Shown one piece after another: positions 11,356 to 11,505 of a stretch of 11,505 bases of DNA. The notes under the pieces were generated by a model. The model did no database searches. It saw nothing but the letters and a program-made list of their open reading frames with translations, and was not told the DNA's origin. The translations under genes and the position numbers were made by a program. Position 1 is the stretch's first letter, and each line of letters starts with the position of its first letter. Origin of the DNA: Candidatus Gastranaerophilales bacterium (lineage in GTDB: Bacteria; Cyanobacteriota; Vampirovibrionia; Gastranaerophilales; JAILCC01); the NCBI GenBank assembly GCA_024408745.1, contig JAKSUS010000020.1, positions 1-11,505 of the forward strand, read 5' to 3'.

Positions 11356-11505
11356 ATGGTTAATCCAAAATTATTATTCCATAACACTATCCAAAATGCG
11401 ATGAGTACATCTGTCATAAAACATGATGATTCAAAGAAACAAGAAACAAAGGCACCTGAAGAAGAAAAAAACGAGGAGCAAAAGCCTGTTGTTGAGGAGA
11501 AAACA
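11356..11505 (+). CDS. N-terminus of a Lys/Glu-rich hypothetical protein (partial)
   Basis: Fifty codons are open from the ATG to the window edge. The first 20 residues, MVNPKLLFHNTIQNAMSTSV, are mixed polar. From about residue 22 the sequence becomes low-complexity and charged (KHDDSKKQETKAPEEEKNEEQ), a disordered linker. There is no signal peptide. A purine-rich AGAAGAG segment about nine bases upstream may act as SD, and a TATAAT lies further up. The family is not recognisable from this portion; the disordered N-terminus suggests the folded domain lies beyond the window. Confidence 0.65.
   Translation, partial: MVNPKLLFHNTIQNAMSTSVIKHDDSKKQETKAPEEEKNEEQKPVVEEKT

Overview
The window is AT-rich bacterial chromosome with short intergenic gaps. 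Nearly all genes end in TAA, and they use a mix of good Shine-Dalgarno (SD) starts and starts with no SD at all. Two features hint at a gut Vampirovibrionia/Gastranaerophilales (Melainabacteria)-type organism: small lineage-type proteins at both ends and a hisF that stands apart from other his genes. That assignment is an impression only, because no rRNA or marker gene is present to test it.

Layout, left to right. A gene tail ends at 54 and is followed by a two-way terminator. A 147-aa C-terminally anchored membrane protein and a phosphohexomutase (phosphoglucomutase/phosphomannomutase family) follow on the minus strand. Positions 2118-3358 hold a small accessory-looking cluster: an XRE-type repressor, a divergent 54-aa protein across a palindrome-rich operator region, a 73-aa protein with a C-terminal YTRxDGTxVxxYYR motif, and a divergent three-helix membrane protein. 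A 386-bp gap with three hairpins leads to a secreted M48 metalloprotease with a TPR tail (minus).

Divergent from the protease is an apparent orphan plus-strand transcription unit (5082-5240) that carries only a six-codon ORF before a strong terminator. Next, all on the minus strand, come a UmuC-like Y-family DNA polymerase, an 11-helix Na+-dependent NSS/SNF transporter and a TMEM43-family membrane protein.

The most unusual stretch is 9126-9547. A tRNA-Pro(GGG) gene (minus) is followed directly downstream by two nearly identical 139-bp tandem repeats, each starting with a copy of the tRNA's own 3' end and ending in a terminator hairpin, and then by a third, truncated and diverged unit. This resembles in design the tyrT/rtT repeat locus of E. 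coli. Upstream of the tRNA lie a very AT-rich 253-aa protein of unknown function (the only complete gene with a TAG stop), then hisF. The start of a plus-strand Lys/Glu-rich protein runs off the window end.

Most genes look independently transcribed, with recognisable -10 boxes in most gaps. I see no metabolic pathway shared between neighbours. No CRISPR array, transposase, integrase or rRNA is visible.
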